Shown: positions 7,311-16,282, counted from the stretch's first letter. The stretch: 36,928 nt of DNA from Ruminococcus sp. (GCA_017523285.1 JAFWWU010000143.1:1-36928); one strand, 5' to 3'. The notes: generated by a model from the sequence alone, not told the origin. A program made the numbers and translations.

Positions 7311-7907
7311 ATGTCAAAAATTTTATTGGTTGAGGATGACGCAACTCTGAATAAGAATATAAAAATGGCTCTTGAAATGGAAAATTATGAAGTAATTACC
7401 GCAAAATGCCTTGCAGAAGCGGCGGAATTATATGGAAATGTGTCATTGATACTGCTTGATGTAATGCTGCCTGACGGCAGAGGGACTGATTTTTGTATGA
7501 AAGTAAGAGAAAAATCAAATGTCCCGATAATTTTTCTTACTTCCTGCGATGATGAGGCTGATATCATAAAGGGGCTTGACTGCGGCGGTGATGATTACAT
7601 TACAAAGCCTTTCAGATTGAAGGAGCTTTTTTCGAGAATCAAGGCAAATCTCAGACGAAGCGCACCGCAGGCAGACGGTCTTTCTTTAACTGCAATCGAA
7701 CAGCAGCTTTTTGATTATCTTAGGATAAATAAGGGAATGGTGCTTTCAAGAAGTCGTATTCTCGAGCATTTATGGGATTCAAAGGGGACATTTGTAGATG
7801 ATAATACGCTTTCCGTACATATAAGCAGACTGAGGGAAAAGCTTAAGCAAAACGACTGCGGAAATATAGTTACTGTGAGGGGAATGGGATATAAATGGAC
7901 AGATTAG
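7311..7907 (+). CDS. OmpR-type response regulator with shortened DNA-binding domain
   Basis: This 198-residue protein starts at 7311, chosen because GGAGG lies at 7301-7305; the upstream in-frame ATG would swallow that site. The receiver domain (about 1-115) has the acidic pocket VEDD (D9, D10), phosphoacceptor D50 in LLDVMLPDG, the switch LTS and the lysine in YITKPF. The C-terminal winged helix is clear (QQLFDYLRINKGMVLSRSRILEHLWD...SVHISRLREKL...VRGMGYKW). The stretch between them (RRSAPQADGLSLTAIEQQ) is far shorter than usual: the beta-platform that opens the OmpR DNA-binding domain seems missing, against about 225 residues in typical members. It overlaps the kinase gene by 13 bases. Confidence 0.88.
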   Translation: MSKILLVEDDATLNKNIKMALEMENYEVITAKCLAEAAELYGNVSLILLDVMLPDGRGTDFCMKVREKSNVPIIFLTSCDDEADIIKGLDCGGDDYITKPFRLKELFSRIKANLRRSAPQADGLSLTAIEQQLFDYLRINKGMVLSRSRILEHLWDSKGTFVDDNTLSVHISRLREKLKQNDCGNIVTVRGMGYKWTD

Positions 7908-9130
7908 AACGATTTTTTCTTAACAGTGCCATAGTAAGATTTGTTTTATCCCTTATTATTATATGTATTCTTGCAATGCCCGTATGTTTTTTTGCAGCTG
8001 ATTTATGTGCCGAAAAGATTATTGAATCTCAGATAGAGATTTCTCTTTCTGCGGCGGGTGGAAATATGACTGATGCAGGCTTTATTACAAGCGGAATAAA
8101 TGAAGAATATATTTCTAATTCCGAACAGGTTTTTGCAAAATACGGAGTAGACAGAGATATTTCACCAAGGCTTGTACATAATTTCAAGGAAACAAGAAAA
8201 ATGCTTTTTACTCTGCTTAGTTCACTTGTTTCGGTTATTATCCTTGTTATTCTTACAATCGGAGTTGTAAACCGAATGAAAACAATGAAGCGTATAGACG
8301 AAATACGCAGAGAATGCTCTGAAATCACCGACGGAATAAAGAAAATGGTAAGAATTACCGATAAGGACAGCGGAAGCCTCAAAAATCTTGCCGATTCAAT
8401 AAATAAGCTTGCATATATGGCTGATAATACAGCTTATATGCTTAGCCGTGAACGTCATTTCTTAAAGGAATTTCTTACAGATTTTTCGCATCAGCTTAAA
8501 ACTCCGTGTGCAGTTATACGTCTTAATAACGAATTGCTTGATAGTATAGGCAGCAGTAATGACGAGAAAAGCGAAATGCTTATATCAGAAATAAATTCAC
8601 AGCTTGATATTATTGAAAATATGCTCAATGAATCGCTGAAAATTGCAAGGCTGAATGCAAATACAGTTGATTATAATTTTGTAAACGGGAATGTTACAGA
8701 GCTTTGCTCTGATGTAGTATGCAGACTTTCTGCAATTGCAGATAATGAAAATGTAAAGCTTACGCTTGAAGAATCTCCCGATATATTCATGAAGCTTGAT
8801 GATGTGTGGCTTAATGAGGCTTTGTGCAATATTGTAAAGAATTCAATTGAACATTCAAATGCGGATGAAGTTAAAATATCTGTAAGCGAGCTTCCTACAT
8901 CTGTTTCTGTAATAATCGGGGATAACGGCGATGGTATACCGCAGGAGAAAATCTCTGAGCTTTTCAACAGATATAACACAAAAAGCCGCAGTACAAGCGT
9001 TCAATCATCAGTCGGAATAGGTATGGCTATTTCAAAGAAAATAGTTGAAGCACATAACGGTGAAATACTTGTATTTTCAAAAATAGGTGAGGGAACTCGC
9101 TTTGAAATAATTTTTTTGAAAAAAATATAA
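7895..9130 (+). CDS. Membrane sensor histidine kinase
   Basis: This 411-residue kinase has membrane segments at about 13-35 and 103-125 bounding a short extracytoplasmic loop of roughly 65 residues. A HAMP-like linker, the H-box FLTDFSHQLKTP with phosphorylated H199, N-box EALCNIVKNSIEHS, G1 IGDNGDGIP, F-box LFNRYN and G2 GIGMAISKKIVEAHNG follow. All catalytic motifs are present. The start lies inside the response-regulator gene (13-base overlap), so they are translationally coupled partners. With MacB-type transporter genes directly downstream, it probably senses envelope stress or a peptide, possibly with the transporter as co-sensor as in BceS systems; that part is inference. Confidence 0.9.
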   Translation: MDRLERFFLNSAIVRFVLSLIIICILAMPVCFFAADLCAEKIIESQIEISLSAAGGNMTDAGFITSGINEEYISNSEQVFAKYGVDRDISPRLVHNFKETRKMLFTLLSSLVSVIILVILTIGVVNRMKTMKRIDEIRRECSEITDGIKKMVRITDKDSGSLKNLADSINKLAYMADNTAYMLSRERHFLKEFLTDFSHQLKTPCAVIRLNNELLDSIGSSNDEKSEMLISEINSQLDIIENMLNESLKIARLNANTVDYNFVNGNVTELCSDVVCRLSAIADNENVKLTLEESPDIFMKLDDVWLNEALCNIVKNSIEHSNADEVKISVSELPTSVSVIIGDNGDGIPQEKISELFNRYNTKSRSTSVQSSVGIGMAISKKIVEAHNGEILVFSKIGEGTRFEIIFLKKI

Positions 9131-9160
9131 TTTCGTCACTTTGGCGTAAGGTTTGTAATT

Positions 9161-9166
9161 TATAAT
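9161..9166 (+). promoter_or_regulatory. Possible activator-dependent -10 box before the transporter genes
   Basis: TATAAT at 9161-9166 in the 81-base gap after the kinase has no recognisable -35 at 15-19 bases. An isolated -10 of this kind fits a promoter that needs an activator such as the upstream response regulator. No clear repeat marks a binding site. Confidence 0.3.
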
Positions 9167-9211
9167 ATAACCATAAAGTAAATGAAACGAAATAACACGG
9201 AGGTAATCATT

Positions 9212-9901
9212 ATGGAAAACAATACAATTATAAGCCTTGAAAATGTCAATAAGACATTCGGCAAAGACGAAAATGCAGTAGTTGCACTCAATAATGTAAG
9301 CTTTACAATCAATAAGGGCGAATTTGTTGCAATTACAGGCGAAAGCGGAAGCGGTAAATCTACTCTTTTAAGCGTTATCGGCTCGCTTGATAAGGCGGAT
9401 TCGGGAAAGATTATCGTAAACGGACAGAGTATTTCCGAGCAGAAGGATGAAGAGCTTGCAATATACAGACGCAGGAATATCGGATTTATCTTTCAGTTTT
9501 TCAATCTTATTCCTGTACTTAATATTGAAGAAAACATAATGCTTCCGATTAATCTTGACGGCTTAAAGCCTGATGAAAAATATCTTGAAGAATTACTTGA
9601 AATAACAGGACTTACATCAAAGAGATATAATTTCCCTCATGAGCTTTCGGGCGGACAGCAGCAGAGAGTATCAGTTGCAAGAGCGCTTATTCATAAGCCA
9701 CCTGTAATTCTTGCCGATGAGCCGACAGGAAATCTTGACTCTAAAAACAGCCGAGAGGTTATAACAATGCTTAAAAACTCCGTAAAAAAATACGGACAGA
9801 CTCTTGTTGTTATAACTCATGACGGAAATATAGCTTCACAGGCAGACAGAATTTTCACAATGTGTGACGGTGTTCTTACCGAAAAGGAGGGGACACTATG
9901 A
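9212..9901 (+). CDS. MacB/LolD-type ABC transporter ATP-binding protein
   Basis: This 229-residue ATPase starts at 9212 because CGGAGG ends 8 bases upstream; the in-frame ATG at 9182 precedes that site. Motifs are Walker A GESGSGKST, Q-loop FQFFNL, signature LSGGQQQR, Walker B VILADEPTGNLDS and switch histidine VITHD. The sequence is typical of the ATPase that partners FtsX-fold permeases (MacB, LolCDE, BceA). It overlaps the permease gene by ATGA (9898-9901), so both are made together. The likely role is to drive conformational work by the permease in trans-envelope signalling or export of peptides. Confidence 0.92.
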   Translation: MENNTIISLENVNKTFGKDENAVVALNNVSFTINKGEFVAITGESGSGKSTLLSVIGSLDKADSGKIIVNGQSISEQKDEELAIYRRRNIGFIFQFFNLIPVLNIEENIMLPINLDGLKPDEKYLEELLEITGLTSKRYNFPHELSGGQQQRVSVARALIHKPPVILADEPTGNLDSKNSREVITMLKNSVKKYGQTLVVITHDGNIASQADRIFTMCDGVLTEKEGTL

Positions 9902-12822
9902 CATATCTTATAAAGCTATCCTTAAAATATCTGAGAAGACAAAAGCTAAGAACATTTCTTACATTTATGTGTATAGTTCTTGCGGCATTCGGAATTTGTC
10001 TTTTTGCCGCATACGGAAGTGCATATTATAATTCAGCGATAAATGTTGTAAGCAGGACAAACGGAAGCTATGAAGTAGCATTTGATGAGCTTGTTAATGA
10101 AACAAACGCTGATATATTTTTAAATCATGCTGTTGTTGACAAGGGATATTATTATGAACTTGAACACGCTTTATTTAAAAATTCGCTTTTGGCTGAAGAG
10201 CCTGAATATAACTATTTTGATGTAATGGTAAACGAAAAAAAAGTATATACAGATACTGAAATACGTCAGATATATATTATGGGTGATGACTCTATTGCAC
10301 CTCCTAATGAGGTATATCTTCAAAACGAAAATGGAGAAGAGATTACTGCATCAGCGAGTATGAAAAAAAATCATTATGTTATATCCGGAAAAGCACCTGA
10401 AAATAAAGGTGAAGCAGCTGTATCGATAAAATTCAAGGAAATGGGCTATGAAATCGGTGATACGATAAGTATAACACTTAACTCAATGTCATCATATATC
10501 AACTTTAATTCACCCGAAGTTGAGGCAATAAAAGAACATTTAAAAAAGCTCAATGAAGAAAGTGCTGATGAAAAACATCCCATATATCGTTATATTATAG
10601 AGCTTGAAGAACCTGAATATGTTGAAGGTATAACTCTTCAAGGTACAACACTTAAAAGCGCTTTTGCTTTATACGGTCCTGAATTGTTTGAAAACTGTAC
10701 AGAATCAAATTATTTTGAGTTTTTACCTTTAGAAGATAAGAGAATAGAAAATGCACAGACAATAACTGTTAAGATTACGGGCTTTACAGATTTTTTAAAT
10801 TTATTTAAATTTGCTTCACATTCAGACGGTTTTAATACTCAGAAAGCGGTTTTAAACGGAACTGTTGATTCATATGATCAGACGTTTCCGATTGCATTTG
10901 CAAGAATAGATAAGGATTCTGATTTTAATGAGGCGGTAGAAACTCTTTACGTTGACCTCGGATATGATAAGAATAATTTCCTTATCGATAATCAGGGAAA
11001 GCTTGCCTATAACAGCATACTCCTTGCACTTGAATTCCGTGACTATAATGCGATAGCAAGCGTAATAATGATTTATGCATTTTTAATTGTAGTTGCTCTT
11101 ATTGTGTGGCTTATATGCCGATTCAGTATTGATAATGCGTTTGAAATTTCTGTGCAGGAAAGAGTAGTTCACTTCAATACAATGAGAACTCTGGGTGCTT
11201 CAAAAAAGCAGATAGCGGTTGTTGTACTTTTTGAAGCTATATTCTATTCACTTTTTGCAGTACCTTTGGGAATGCTTCTTGCGATACTGACCTGCAAGCT
11301 TTCTATCGGTTATATTGTTGAATCGGGAATTGAAAATATGCTGACACAGACTGCGGCAAAGGGACATATTATTTCTGCATATATCGACCCACGCTTTATG
11401 CTTATTGCAGTAGGTATAACTCTGGTTGCTATTTTCATTTCAGCATATACATCGGCAATGTGGGCAGGAAGAAACTCAACTATCAACGAGGCTCTTTCTT
11501 ACGGAAAGCCACATTCTGCCAAGAAGCAGGCAAAGAGAGTAACAAAGCTCGGAAGAGTTAAAAACTTTATTTTCACATATACAGTACAGAATATCAAGCG
11601 TACAAAAAAGAGATTTCTGATTTCTGTTGTAACAATGAGTCTTGGCGTTCTGATGTTTGTATTTACATCTGTAATAAGTGTTAATCTTCTGTTGGAATTT
11701 GTAAGTATTTCAAATATTAATCAGAGTGATTTAACTTTGGATATATGGGAATACAATGATTTATCAGATATTGACGCTTTTTATGATGATGAATTTTCAG
11801 ATTATACTCATACATCGATTTACGGATATTCTAAAAATACTATAGAGGGCGAGGGTTTTGAAGAATTCTTCAAAAAGATAAGCGGTGAATTTTATAGTTA
11901 TACAGTTGATAAGAATGGCAAAATCCCATTCGGTTCACTTCAATTTATTGATGAAAATACATATAACGATTTTATAAAGCCGACTTATAAAAAGTCATAC
12001 AGCGAGTTTGTAAGCGAAAAGAAAGGTATTCTATCATTCGGCGGTTATTATGACAAGGAGAAGAATAATATATTCTATTCCGCAGGAGATGAAACACTTC
12101 CGAAAGCTGTGATAAGTCCTATTGACAGTTCAGATGAGCCTGTGAAATTTGAAATTGCAGGAGCAATGCAGGCTAAAATTGATGGCAATGTCGCAGCAGG
12201 TGCATTCTACCTTCCGATAGAATTTTTTGAAGATTTCAATGAGGATTTCTTCCCATATGCGAATATTCAGCTTAATATTTATCTCAATGATAATAAGGAT
12301 GCATACGATAAGGCTTATGCGGCAATAGAGGAATATAATTCAAGATACGGCGTAGAAGGCTGTTATGTTAGTGTGGATAATTATCTGCTTAATAACAAGC
12401 TTGGCGCATTGCTAAAGGGAATTATAATAATGGTATCTTCATTTATCCTTATTATGTGGCTCATAGGAATTGTAAATATGGTAAATACGATTAATACGGG
12501 CGTACTTAACAGACGTCGTGAGCTTGCAATGCTTAAAGCAGTAGGAACAAGCTCAAAGATGATAAACAAATCTATTTATCTTGAAAGTATGATGTTTGCA
12601 TTTACTTCAACCTTGATAGGACTTTTAATTGCTGACGTTGTTGTAAAGTTATTCCTTTCAGCTGAGTTGTTCAGTGATAGTATTCTTGGTACAATAGTTA
12701 TTGTAGGAATAAATGTAATCACAATTATTCTTAATGTAATTATTGCTGTTCTTGCGGCTAAACCATCGCTTAACACAATCAAAAAGAAGAATATAAACAA
12801 TCTTCTCAATAATATTGAATAA
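9898..12822 (+). CDS. Large FtsX-type ABC permease with two extracellular domains
   Basis: This 974-residue permease is a tandem of two FtsX/MacB units. The first has a membrane segment at about 20-42, an extracellular domain of about 340 residues, and three membrane segments between about 385 and 525. The second repeats this: a segment near 575-595, an extracellular domain of about 220 residues, and three segments at about 840-955. Both FtsX cores carry the RTLGAS / KAVGTS-type coupling motif (VHFNTMRTLGASKKQIA and ELAMLKAVGTSSKMIN). It is coupled to the ATPase by an ATGA overlap. Members next to a two-component system often act in antimicrobial-peptide sensing and resistance; the ligand is unknown. 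Confidence 0.88.
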   Translation: MTYLIKLSLKYLRRQKLRTFLTFMCIVLAAFGICLFAAYGSAYYNSAINVVSRTNGSYEVAFDELVNETNADIFLNHAVVDKGYYYELEHALFKNSLLAEEPEYNYFDVMVNEKKVYTDTEIRQIYIMGDDSIAPPNEVYLQNENGEEITASASMKKNHYVISGKAPENKGEAAVSIKFKEMGYEIGDTISITLNSMSSYINFNSPEVEAIKEHLKKLNEESADEKHPIYRYIIELEEPEYVEGITLQGTTLKSAFALYGPELFENCTESNYFEFLPLEDKRIENAQTITVKITGFTDFLNLFKFASHSDGFNTQKAVLNGTVDSYDQTFPIAFARIDKDSDFNEAVETLYVDLGYDKNNFLIDNQGKLAYNSILLALEFRDYNAIASVIMIYAFLIVVALIVWLICRFSIDNAFEISVQERVVHFNTMRTLGASKKQIAVVVLFEAIFYSLFAVPLGMLLAILTCKLSIGYIVESGIENMLTQTAAKGHIISAYIDPRFMLIAVGITLVAIFISAYTSAMWAGRNSTINEALSYGKPHSAKKQAKRVTKLGRVKNFIFTYTVQNIKRTKKRFLISVVTMSLGVLMFVFTSVISVNLLLEFVSISNINQSDLTLDIWEYNDLSDIDAFYDDEFSDYTHTSIYGYSKNTIEGEGFEEFFKKISGEFYSYTVDKNGKIPFGSLQFIDENTYNDFIKPTYKKSYSEFVSEKKGILSFGGYYDKEKNNIFYSAGDETLPKAVISPIDSSDEPVKFEIAGAMQAKIDGNVAAGAFYLPIEFFEDFNEDFFPYANIQLNIYLNDNKDAYDKAYAAIEEYNSRYGVEGCYVSVDNYLLNNKLGALLKGIIIMVSSFILIMWLIGIVNMVNTINTGVLNRRRELAMLKAVGTSSKMINKSIYLESMMFAFTSTLIGLLIADVVVKLFLSAELFSDSILGTIVIVGINVITIILNVIIAVLAAKPSLNTIKKKNINNLLNNIE

Positions 12823-12829
12823 GCTTATG

Positions 12830-12858
12830 CGGACAGTCTTTACAGGCTGTCCGTTCTG
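12830..12858 (+). terminator. Weak terminator hairpin after the permease
   Basis: The CGGACAG / CTGTCCG stem with a ten-base loop is followed by TTCTGTGT, a poor T tract, so it may leak. It lies between the permease stop and the next promoter. Confidence 0.5.
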
Positions 12859-12864
12859 TGTATA

Positions 12865-12893
12865 TTGACAAAAAACAGCGTATGGAGTATAAT
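12865..12893 (+). promoter_or_regulatory. Consensus sigma-A promoter for the HAD-fold gene
   Basis: TTGACA (12865-12870), 17 bases, TATAAT (12888-12893): full consensus, about 30 bases upstream of the start codon. Confidence 0.85.
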
Positions 12894-12924
12894 TAACCTA
12901 TCACAAAGGATACGGAGAAATTTT

Positions 12925-14232
12925 ATGGGACTTAATGATAATAACAGCTTGAAAGCTATGAATTCTCAGCAGAAAAGCAACTATATAAATATGGTTGCAA
13001 ATATTGTTAAGGATAATGTTAAGGTTGCAAGCTTTAAGATTTTTGATACATTGGTTTTATCGGGCTTCTGGGAAAATTCTGATCTTTTTCATCTTATGGA
13101 AAATGAATTCAGGGATTTATACGTTGGTAAAAAGACATTCTATGAGCTTCGTAAAACAGCAGAGGAAAAGGCTCTGAAAAAATCAAAGACAGGCAAGCCT
13201 GAATTTGATGAGATTTACAGACAGCTTGAAAAAATAAGCGGAATAAGTCCTGACAGTGCCGAAAAGCTCAAAAAGCGTGAGCTTGAACTCGTGGAATATT
13301 ACTGCTATCCGAGAGAGTGCGGATTAAGACTTTATAACGACGCACTTGAAGCGGGCAAGAAAACTGTTCTTGTTACAGATTCATATCTGCCGAAGGAAAC
13401 TATCGGACGTATTCTTGAAAACTGCGGAATAAAGAATTATACTGCGATTTTTATAAAAAATCAGAAACAGCTTAAAAAATCTGGCGGTACTATATTCCCG
13501 ATAATCATAAAAAAGCTTGATTTGCGTCAGGGACAGCTTGTGCATATAGGCGGAAATGTTGCTGATGACGTTGAAGCTCCCGTTATACAGGGAATCTCTG
13601 TTGTGTATCTGCCCGATTGCAAAGAGCTTATGATTAAATCGGGAAGGCTTTCTGCTTATGTCGAACAAAAGCTCGGCAGGAAATATAATGAGCCTGAATA
13701 TATCGGTCTGCGTTGTGCTATGAGTCTTTATGCGGAAAGATTTTTTGATTATCCGACAAATCAGGTCGTTTCAGGTGATTTCTGCGGAAGTATTGAAAAT
13801 CTCGGCTTTTTAACGCTCGGAGTTCTTTCACTTGCTAAAGATTACGCTGTTTCGTCGGATGTTGAAGCGTTTGTACTTACTGCGCTCGGAAAAGAAAAGA
13901 AATCAGCTGATATGAGCAATGAATTTGCAGAGCTTTTTGAAAGCCATTATTCAGATATAGCTGAAAGCTTTGATTTGAGAAGCTGTAATATCTTCCTTGA
14001 ATATTATGTGAAGCATGGTGCACTTTACGACAGAATGCTTATTCAGAAGCATCTTGATATAAAGCAGATGCAGAAGTGGAATGATACTGCGGTTGAAACG
14101 GATATTTCTTCCGATAACAATAAAGAATATAAATTTGAAAAATACGACAGCGAAAATGAGCTTGATGCAAAACTCTTTCCGAAAGGCTCAAAGCGTCGTG
14201 CACTTATGGAAAAATTGCTTAGCAAGTTTTAA
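12925..14232 (+). CDS. HAD-superfamily protein, probably catalytically altered
   Basis: This 435-residue protein starts at 12925, preceded by ACGGAG; an upstream in-frame ATG would lie within the promoter. Residues 33-220 follow the HAD hydrolase of the COG5610 type: motif I region VASFKIFDTLV, motif II KKTVLVTDSYL, motif IV region LVHIGGNVADDV. In active relatives motif I is DxD and the last motif is GDN..SD. Here the nucleophile position is K38 and the motif IV aspartate is G210, while D41 and D215 remain. The remaining ~210 residues are not recognised. It is a single gene with its own promoter and terminator. It could be a ligand-binding or regulatory pseudo-phosphatase, or relaxed remnant. 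Confidence 0.7.
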   Translation: MGLNDNNSLKAMNSQQKSNYINMVANIVKDNVKVASFKIFDTLVLSGFWENSDLFHLMENEFRDLYVGKKTFYELRKTAEEKALKKSKTGKPEFDEIYRQLEKISGISPDSAEKLKKRELELVEYYCYPRECGLRLYNDALEAGKKTVLVTDSYLPKETIGRILENCGIKNYTAIFIKNQKQLKKSGGTIFPIIIKKLDLRQGQLVHIGGNVADDVEAPVIQGISVVYLPDCKELMIKSGRLSAYVEQKLGRKYNEPEYIGLRCAMSLYAERFFDYPTNQVVSGDFCGSIENLGFLTLGVLSLAKDYAVSSDVEAFVLTALGKEKKSADMSNEFAELFESHYSDIAESFDLRSCNIFLEYYVKHGALYDRMLIQKHLDIKQMQKWNDTAVETDISSDNNKEYKFEKYDSENELDAKLFPKGSKRRALMEKLLSKF

Positions 14233-14250
14233 TTGAATTATTAATATAAT

Positions 14251-14307
14251 AGGTGACATCGCACAAATTAACGCATTGCGTTTTGTATGATGTCACCTGT
14301 ATTTTTT
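14251..14307 (+). terminator. Terminator after the HAD-fold gene
   Basis: The long stem AGGTGACATC / GATGTCACCT encloses a second stem AACGC-ATT-GCGTT and is followed by GTATTTTTT. Confidence 0.85.
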
Positions 14308-14309
14308 GC

Positions 14310-14338
14310 TTGCATTTTTTATTGATATGTGGTAAAAT
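14310..14338 (+). promoter_or_regulatory. Promoter for the alpha/beta hydrolase
   Basis: TTGCAT (14310-14315), 17 bases, TAAAAT (14333-14338), directly behind the preceding terminator. Confidence 0.65.
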
Positions 14339-14371
14339 ATGTATGTTCAAAAAGAACGAAAGGAGTTTTTT

Positions 14372-15322
14372 ATGCTTAACGCAGATCTTAAAAGCTTCAA
14401 ATTCACTTCAGGGCATGACGGACTTGAAATTCATGCGTCAATTGCTGTTCCTTCAGGTGAAATAAAGGGTATCGTTCAGATTGTTCACGGTATGTGCGAA
14501 TATAAAGAGCGTTACCTGCCTTTTATGGATTATCTTGCGGAAGAGGGTTTTATTTCTGTTATTCATGATAACAGAGGTCATGGCAAGAGTATAAGCAGTG
14601 AAGAGGATCTGGGCTTTTTATATAAAAAGGGTGACGAGGGCTTTGTAAAGGATATATATCAGCTTTGTAAAATTGTTAAAGAGGCTTATCCTTCAGCTCC
14701 TTATTTTATGATTGGTCACAGTATGGGTTCACTCGGAGTGAGAAATTTCCTCAAACAGCATGACAGTGAGGTTCAGGGTGTATTTATTCTCGGAACTCCT
14801 TGCTATAAGAAGTTTTCACGCTTTGGGCTCAGCGTAGATAAGGCGCTTATGCAGAAGCTCGGTTCACATTTCAGAAGTGAAAAAATAGATACGCTTGCAC
14901 AGAAATCACTCAACAAGCCGTTTGGCCGTGATAATACAAGAAATGCGTGGATTTGCAGTGATAAAAATGTAGTTGCGGAGTTCAATGCCGATTCCGGCTG
15001 TAACTATATATATACTCTGAATGGTTACTCATCGTTTTTATATCTTCTTGAAGATGCTTATTCAAAAAAGGGGTGGAGAGTTGAAAACCCACAGCTTCCG
15101 ATAAGATTTCTTTCAGGAAAATGCGACAGCGTAATGGGCTGTGAAAAGAAATTCCTTAAATCTGTTGCGCTTATGGAAAAAATAGGCTATGAGAATGTTT
15201 CGCATCGTTTGTTTGACGGTATGCGTCACGAAATTCTTAATGAACGTGATAAAATGACGGTTTATAAGGATATTGTAAAGACTCTCTATTCATGGCTTGA
15301 CAGAATTAACCGAAATATGTAA
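14372..15322 (+). CDS. Alpha/beta hydrolase, monoacylglycerol lipase/lysophospholipase family
   Basis: This 316-residue protein starts at 14372, with AAAGGAG six bases upstream. It has the alpha/beta hydrolase core: oxyanion-region VHGMCEYKERY (39-48), DNRGHGKS (66-73), nucleophile elbow GHSMGS with S117, the acid in FLSGKCDSVMG and the histidine in DGMRHEILNE. This is the serine hydrolase_4 (PldB/YtpA) pattern, so a cytoplasmic esterase acting on monoacylglycerols or lysophospholipids is likely. There is no signal peptide. It is transcribed alone; the physiological substrate is not evident from the context. Confidence 0.85.
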   Translation: MLNADLKSFKFTSGHDGLEIHASIAVPSGEIKGIVQIVHGMCEYKERYLPFMDYLAEEGFISVIHDNRGHGKSISSEEDLGFLYKKGDEGFVKDIYQLCKIVKEAYPSAPYFMIGHSMGSLGVRNFLKQHDSEVQGVFILGTPCYKKFSRFGLSVDKALMQKLGSHFRSEKIDTLAQKSLNKPFGRDNTRNAWICSDKNVVAEFNADSGCNYIYTLNGYSSFLYLLEDAYSKKGWRVENPQLPIRFLSGKCDSVMGCEKKFLKSVALMEKIGYENVSHRLFDGMRHEILNERDKMTVYKDIVKTLYSWLDRINRNM

Positions 15323-15336
15323 TCATATCATTTTGC

Positions 15337-15445
15337 AAGGGCGGATATTATCCGCCCTTGAATTTTTGTATTACCCAATCGAGCGGATGATATCCGCCCC
15401 TACTATTATAATTCAAATGGGATGCCGAGGGCGGCATCCCCTACA
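15337..15445. repeat. Palindromic intergenic repeat, upstream copy
   Basis: Three hairpins follow one another: GGGCGGATATTATCCGCCC (15339-15357), GAGCGGATGATATCCGCCC (15381-15399) and GGGATGCCG-AGGG-CGGCATCCC (15419-15440), ending in CTACA. The first and second hairpins are also inverted copies of each other around an AT-rich spacer, giving MITE-like terminal inverted repeats; the outer GTAG is lost here. It matches the copy at 16283-16393 with about three mismatches and lies in direct orientation to it, so the two bracket the lipoprotein pseudogene. No coding capacity is seen. Confidence 0.85.
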
Positions 15446-15482
15446 TAACTTTCGAAAATTTTTTCTTTTATTCTCGAAAATA

Positions 15483-15511
15483 TTGATTTATAAAAAGATA
15501 TTTGATATAAT
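15483..15511 (+). promoter_or_regulatory. Promoter for the lipoprotein pseudogene
   Basis: TTGATT (15483-15488), 17 bases, TATAAT (15506-15511), about 50 bases upstream of the start at 15564. Confidence 0.7.
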
Positions 15512-15563
15512 TTAATAAAATAGTATATTGCGATAATAATTCTGAATATATAGGGATGATTTT

Positions 15564-16258
15564 ATGATAAGAAAAACACTAAGTTTATTTTTATGCACTG
15601 TTATGCTTTTAGGTGTGATGTGCGGCTGTAAGAATAATCCTAAGTTCACCGTTGATGAAATTCTTGAATATATGAATGAAAAATATGACGAAGAATTTAC
15701 TTACATCAGACCAGCAGATGTATATCAGCCAGGAGTAGATTCGTTTGAGATTTTCGTAGCAAGTGATAAATATCCCGATGAGGAAATATTTGCAAAATGT
15801 TTATTTAACACAGAAACGGGAGAAAAACGATTTTGCGATAATTATGTTTCATATATTTATGAAGATGAAGTTCGTGATTTATTAACTGAATTGACTCAAG
15901 AGGTTTATCCGGACGCAAAAGTAAGATATGTACCAATTTATAAAGCATCTACTGATAATGGTAAGGATATTCCGTCTTTAGAACAGTATTTATCCAGAAG
16001 TTCTTCATCAATTGACTATATGATTTTGTTATCTGATGAACATGACGAGACGTTATATAAAGAAGAATTGAATACGTTAATTGATAAACTGGAAGAAAAA
16101 AGGTGGTTTGTAGTATTACTATTGCATATTCTAATGACCAAACACATTATGATACATTTGTTACTGATAAACGACCGGGAGAACATATGGTCTACAAATT
16201 ACGTGGAGATATAATAATTGGGGAAGATTTTGAAATTGAATTTGAAGAATGGAGATAA
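15564..16258 (+). pseudogene. Small lipoprotein gene with a -1 frameshift near its 3' end
   Basis: The 5' part encodes a signal peptide (MIRKTLSLFLCTVMLLGVMCGC, lipobox-like MCGC with modified cysteine at about 22) and an unrecognised acidic domain. In frame it stops at 16214 after an aberrant tail. The downstream +1 frame instead continues VVCSITIAYSND...YKLRG...FEIEFEEWR to a stop at 16258, matching the paralogue end at 1-192. The switch falls in a run of six As at 16096-16101 where the paralogue pattern needs one more base, so a single A appears deleted. It could be a true pseudogene, slippage-controlled expression or an assembly error. The AT-rich codons and flanking direct repeats suggest an accessory gene. 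The function is unknown. Confidence 0.75.
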
Positions 16259-16282
16259 TTAATAATCTCAACATTTTTTCAG

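Noticed and set aside
12865..12924. Longer N-terminus for the HAD-fold gene
   Set aside because: The extra codons lie on the promoter and the expected transcription start; ACGGAG fits the ATG at 12925.
14253..14465. 70-residue plus-strand frame before the alpha/beta hydrolase
   Set aside because: It passes through the terminator at 14251-14307 and ends inside the hydrolase gene in another frame.
15297..15515. 72-residue frame through the upstream palindromic repeat
   Set aside because: It is made of repeat sequence, overlaps the hydrolase end and has no ribosome site.
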